64,000 nucleotides of DNA from Desulfotalea sp. Its GTDB lineage: Bacteria > Desulfobacterota > Desulfobulbia > Desulfobulbales > Desulfocapsaceae. Each line of letters begins with the position of its first letter. Position 1 is the stretch's first letter. The stretch lies in NCBI GenBank assembly GCA_002733995.1, contig NVXR01000007.1, forward strand, positions 81,888-145,887, in the 5' to 3' direction. The position numbers were made by a program, and so were the translations under genes. This document shows positions 63,705 to 64,000 of the stretch, one piece after another. The notes beneath the pieces were generated by a model. The model had not been told where the DNA came from. It made no database searches and saw only the letters and a list, made by a program, of their open reading frames with translations.

Positions 63705-64000
63705 TTAAACAGTTTCCATGGAGCAGCGTAGGGGAAACTCATTTTTTTTCGCGAGGTGGTGTACTACCGATATTTTTGTTTCGCAAATTTCTTTGGTGTA
63801 CACACCTGCGATTCCTACTCCCTCATTGTGGACGTTAAGCATTATCTGGGCTGCGTCATTAGAGGATTTGTGAAAAATCTTTTCAAGGATGGAAATGACA
63901 AACTCCATCGTGGTGTAATCGTCGTTATGTAGTAATACTTTGTAGAGTTGCGGTTCTTTAACTTCCAACGTCTGTTCTGTAACTACTGATCCTTCCTGGG
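63705..64000 (-). CDS. clpS: ATP-dependent Clp protease adaptor ClpS, 5' end beyond window
   Basis: At least 98 residues: the N-degron-binding core LYKVLLHNDDYTTMEFVI and HKSSNDAAQIMLNVHNEG, and the end FPLRCSMETV. The frame stays open upstream through TEQTLEV to the right edge, so the true start probably lies past 64000 (E. coli ClpS has 106 residues). ClpS delivers N-end-rule substrates to ClpA. Confidence 0.93.
   Translation of the reverse strand, partial: QEGSVVTEQTLEVKEPQLYKVLLHNDDYTTMEFVISILEKIFHKSSNDAAQIMLNVHNEGVGIAGVYTKEICETKISVVHHLAKKNEFPLRCSMETV

Overview
The window looks like chromosomal DNA from an anaerobic, probably marine, deltaproteobacterium (Desulfobacterota, Desulfobulbales/Desulfotalea-like). 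This is an inference from gene content: a tungstate ABC importer, a selenocysteine-containing SelD next to YedF, NikR, a cytoplasmic chemoreceptor with cysteine-rich PAS domains and a FapA-type protein, all in moderately AT-rich DNA. No rRNA, tRNA, CRISPR array or phage was found.

Layout. 1-7.4 kb: a truncated sensor histidine kinase (minus), then a tungstate island (HTH/ligand-domain regulator, tupA, tupB, tupC), a CBS protein and an MscS channel. 7.7-9.8 kb: dodecin, then flavodoxin, TerB-like and metallo-hydrolase genes on the minus strand. 10.6-21.1 kb: a signalling island. A REC-REC protein, a hybrid kinase and an NtrC-type sigma54 activator are followed by a well-formed -24/-12 promoter with an upstream inverted repeat, and then by an unknown Cys-rich protein, a triple-CheW protein and a soluble chemoreceptor carrying six near-identical Cys-PAS repeats. 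21.1-25.1 kb: an overlapping acetyltransferase/deacetylase-like pair, a YkgJ protein, a phosphoribosyltransferase-like protein and a GST. 25.4-29.1 kb: selD (in-frame UGA plus SECIS-like hairpin), yedF and enolase. 29.2-33.6 kb (minus): bluB with a possible B12-box leader, then YhcH, CBS-ACT and FapA genes. 34.4-46.3 kb: a penicillin-acylase-family protein and a radical SAM protein (plus), then a long minus-strand run with PHP phosphatase, NikR, MFS, polar amino-acid ABC parts, an acyl ligase, RmuC and HIT.

46.3-51.3 kb is an AT-rich accessory stretch: a decayed RHS-core remnant followed by single-gene, cassette-like units separated by imperfect inverted repeats, and an inverted monooxygenase/MarR/2-TM trio behind a perfect palindrome. 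51.4-58.2 kb is a GC-richer, translationally coupled operon (TonB-dependent receptor, methyltransferase, NitT/TauT-type binding protein, permease, ATPase) diverging from an AraC-family gene; it looks like an uncharacterised outer-membrane uptake and modification system. 58.3-61.3 kb holds a MarR repressor, an MFS transporter and a metallo-hydrolase; the same GTATGG-N3-CCATAC operator lies in front of both marR and the MFS gene. The window ends in clpA and a truncated clpS.

The strongest candidates for new biology are the sigma54-controlled chemosensory operon with its PAS-repeat array, and the TonB/methyltransferase/ABC operon.
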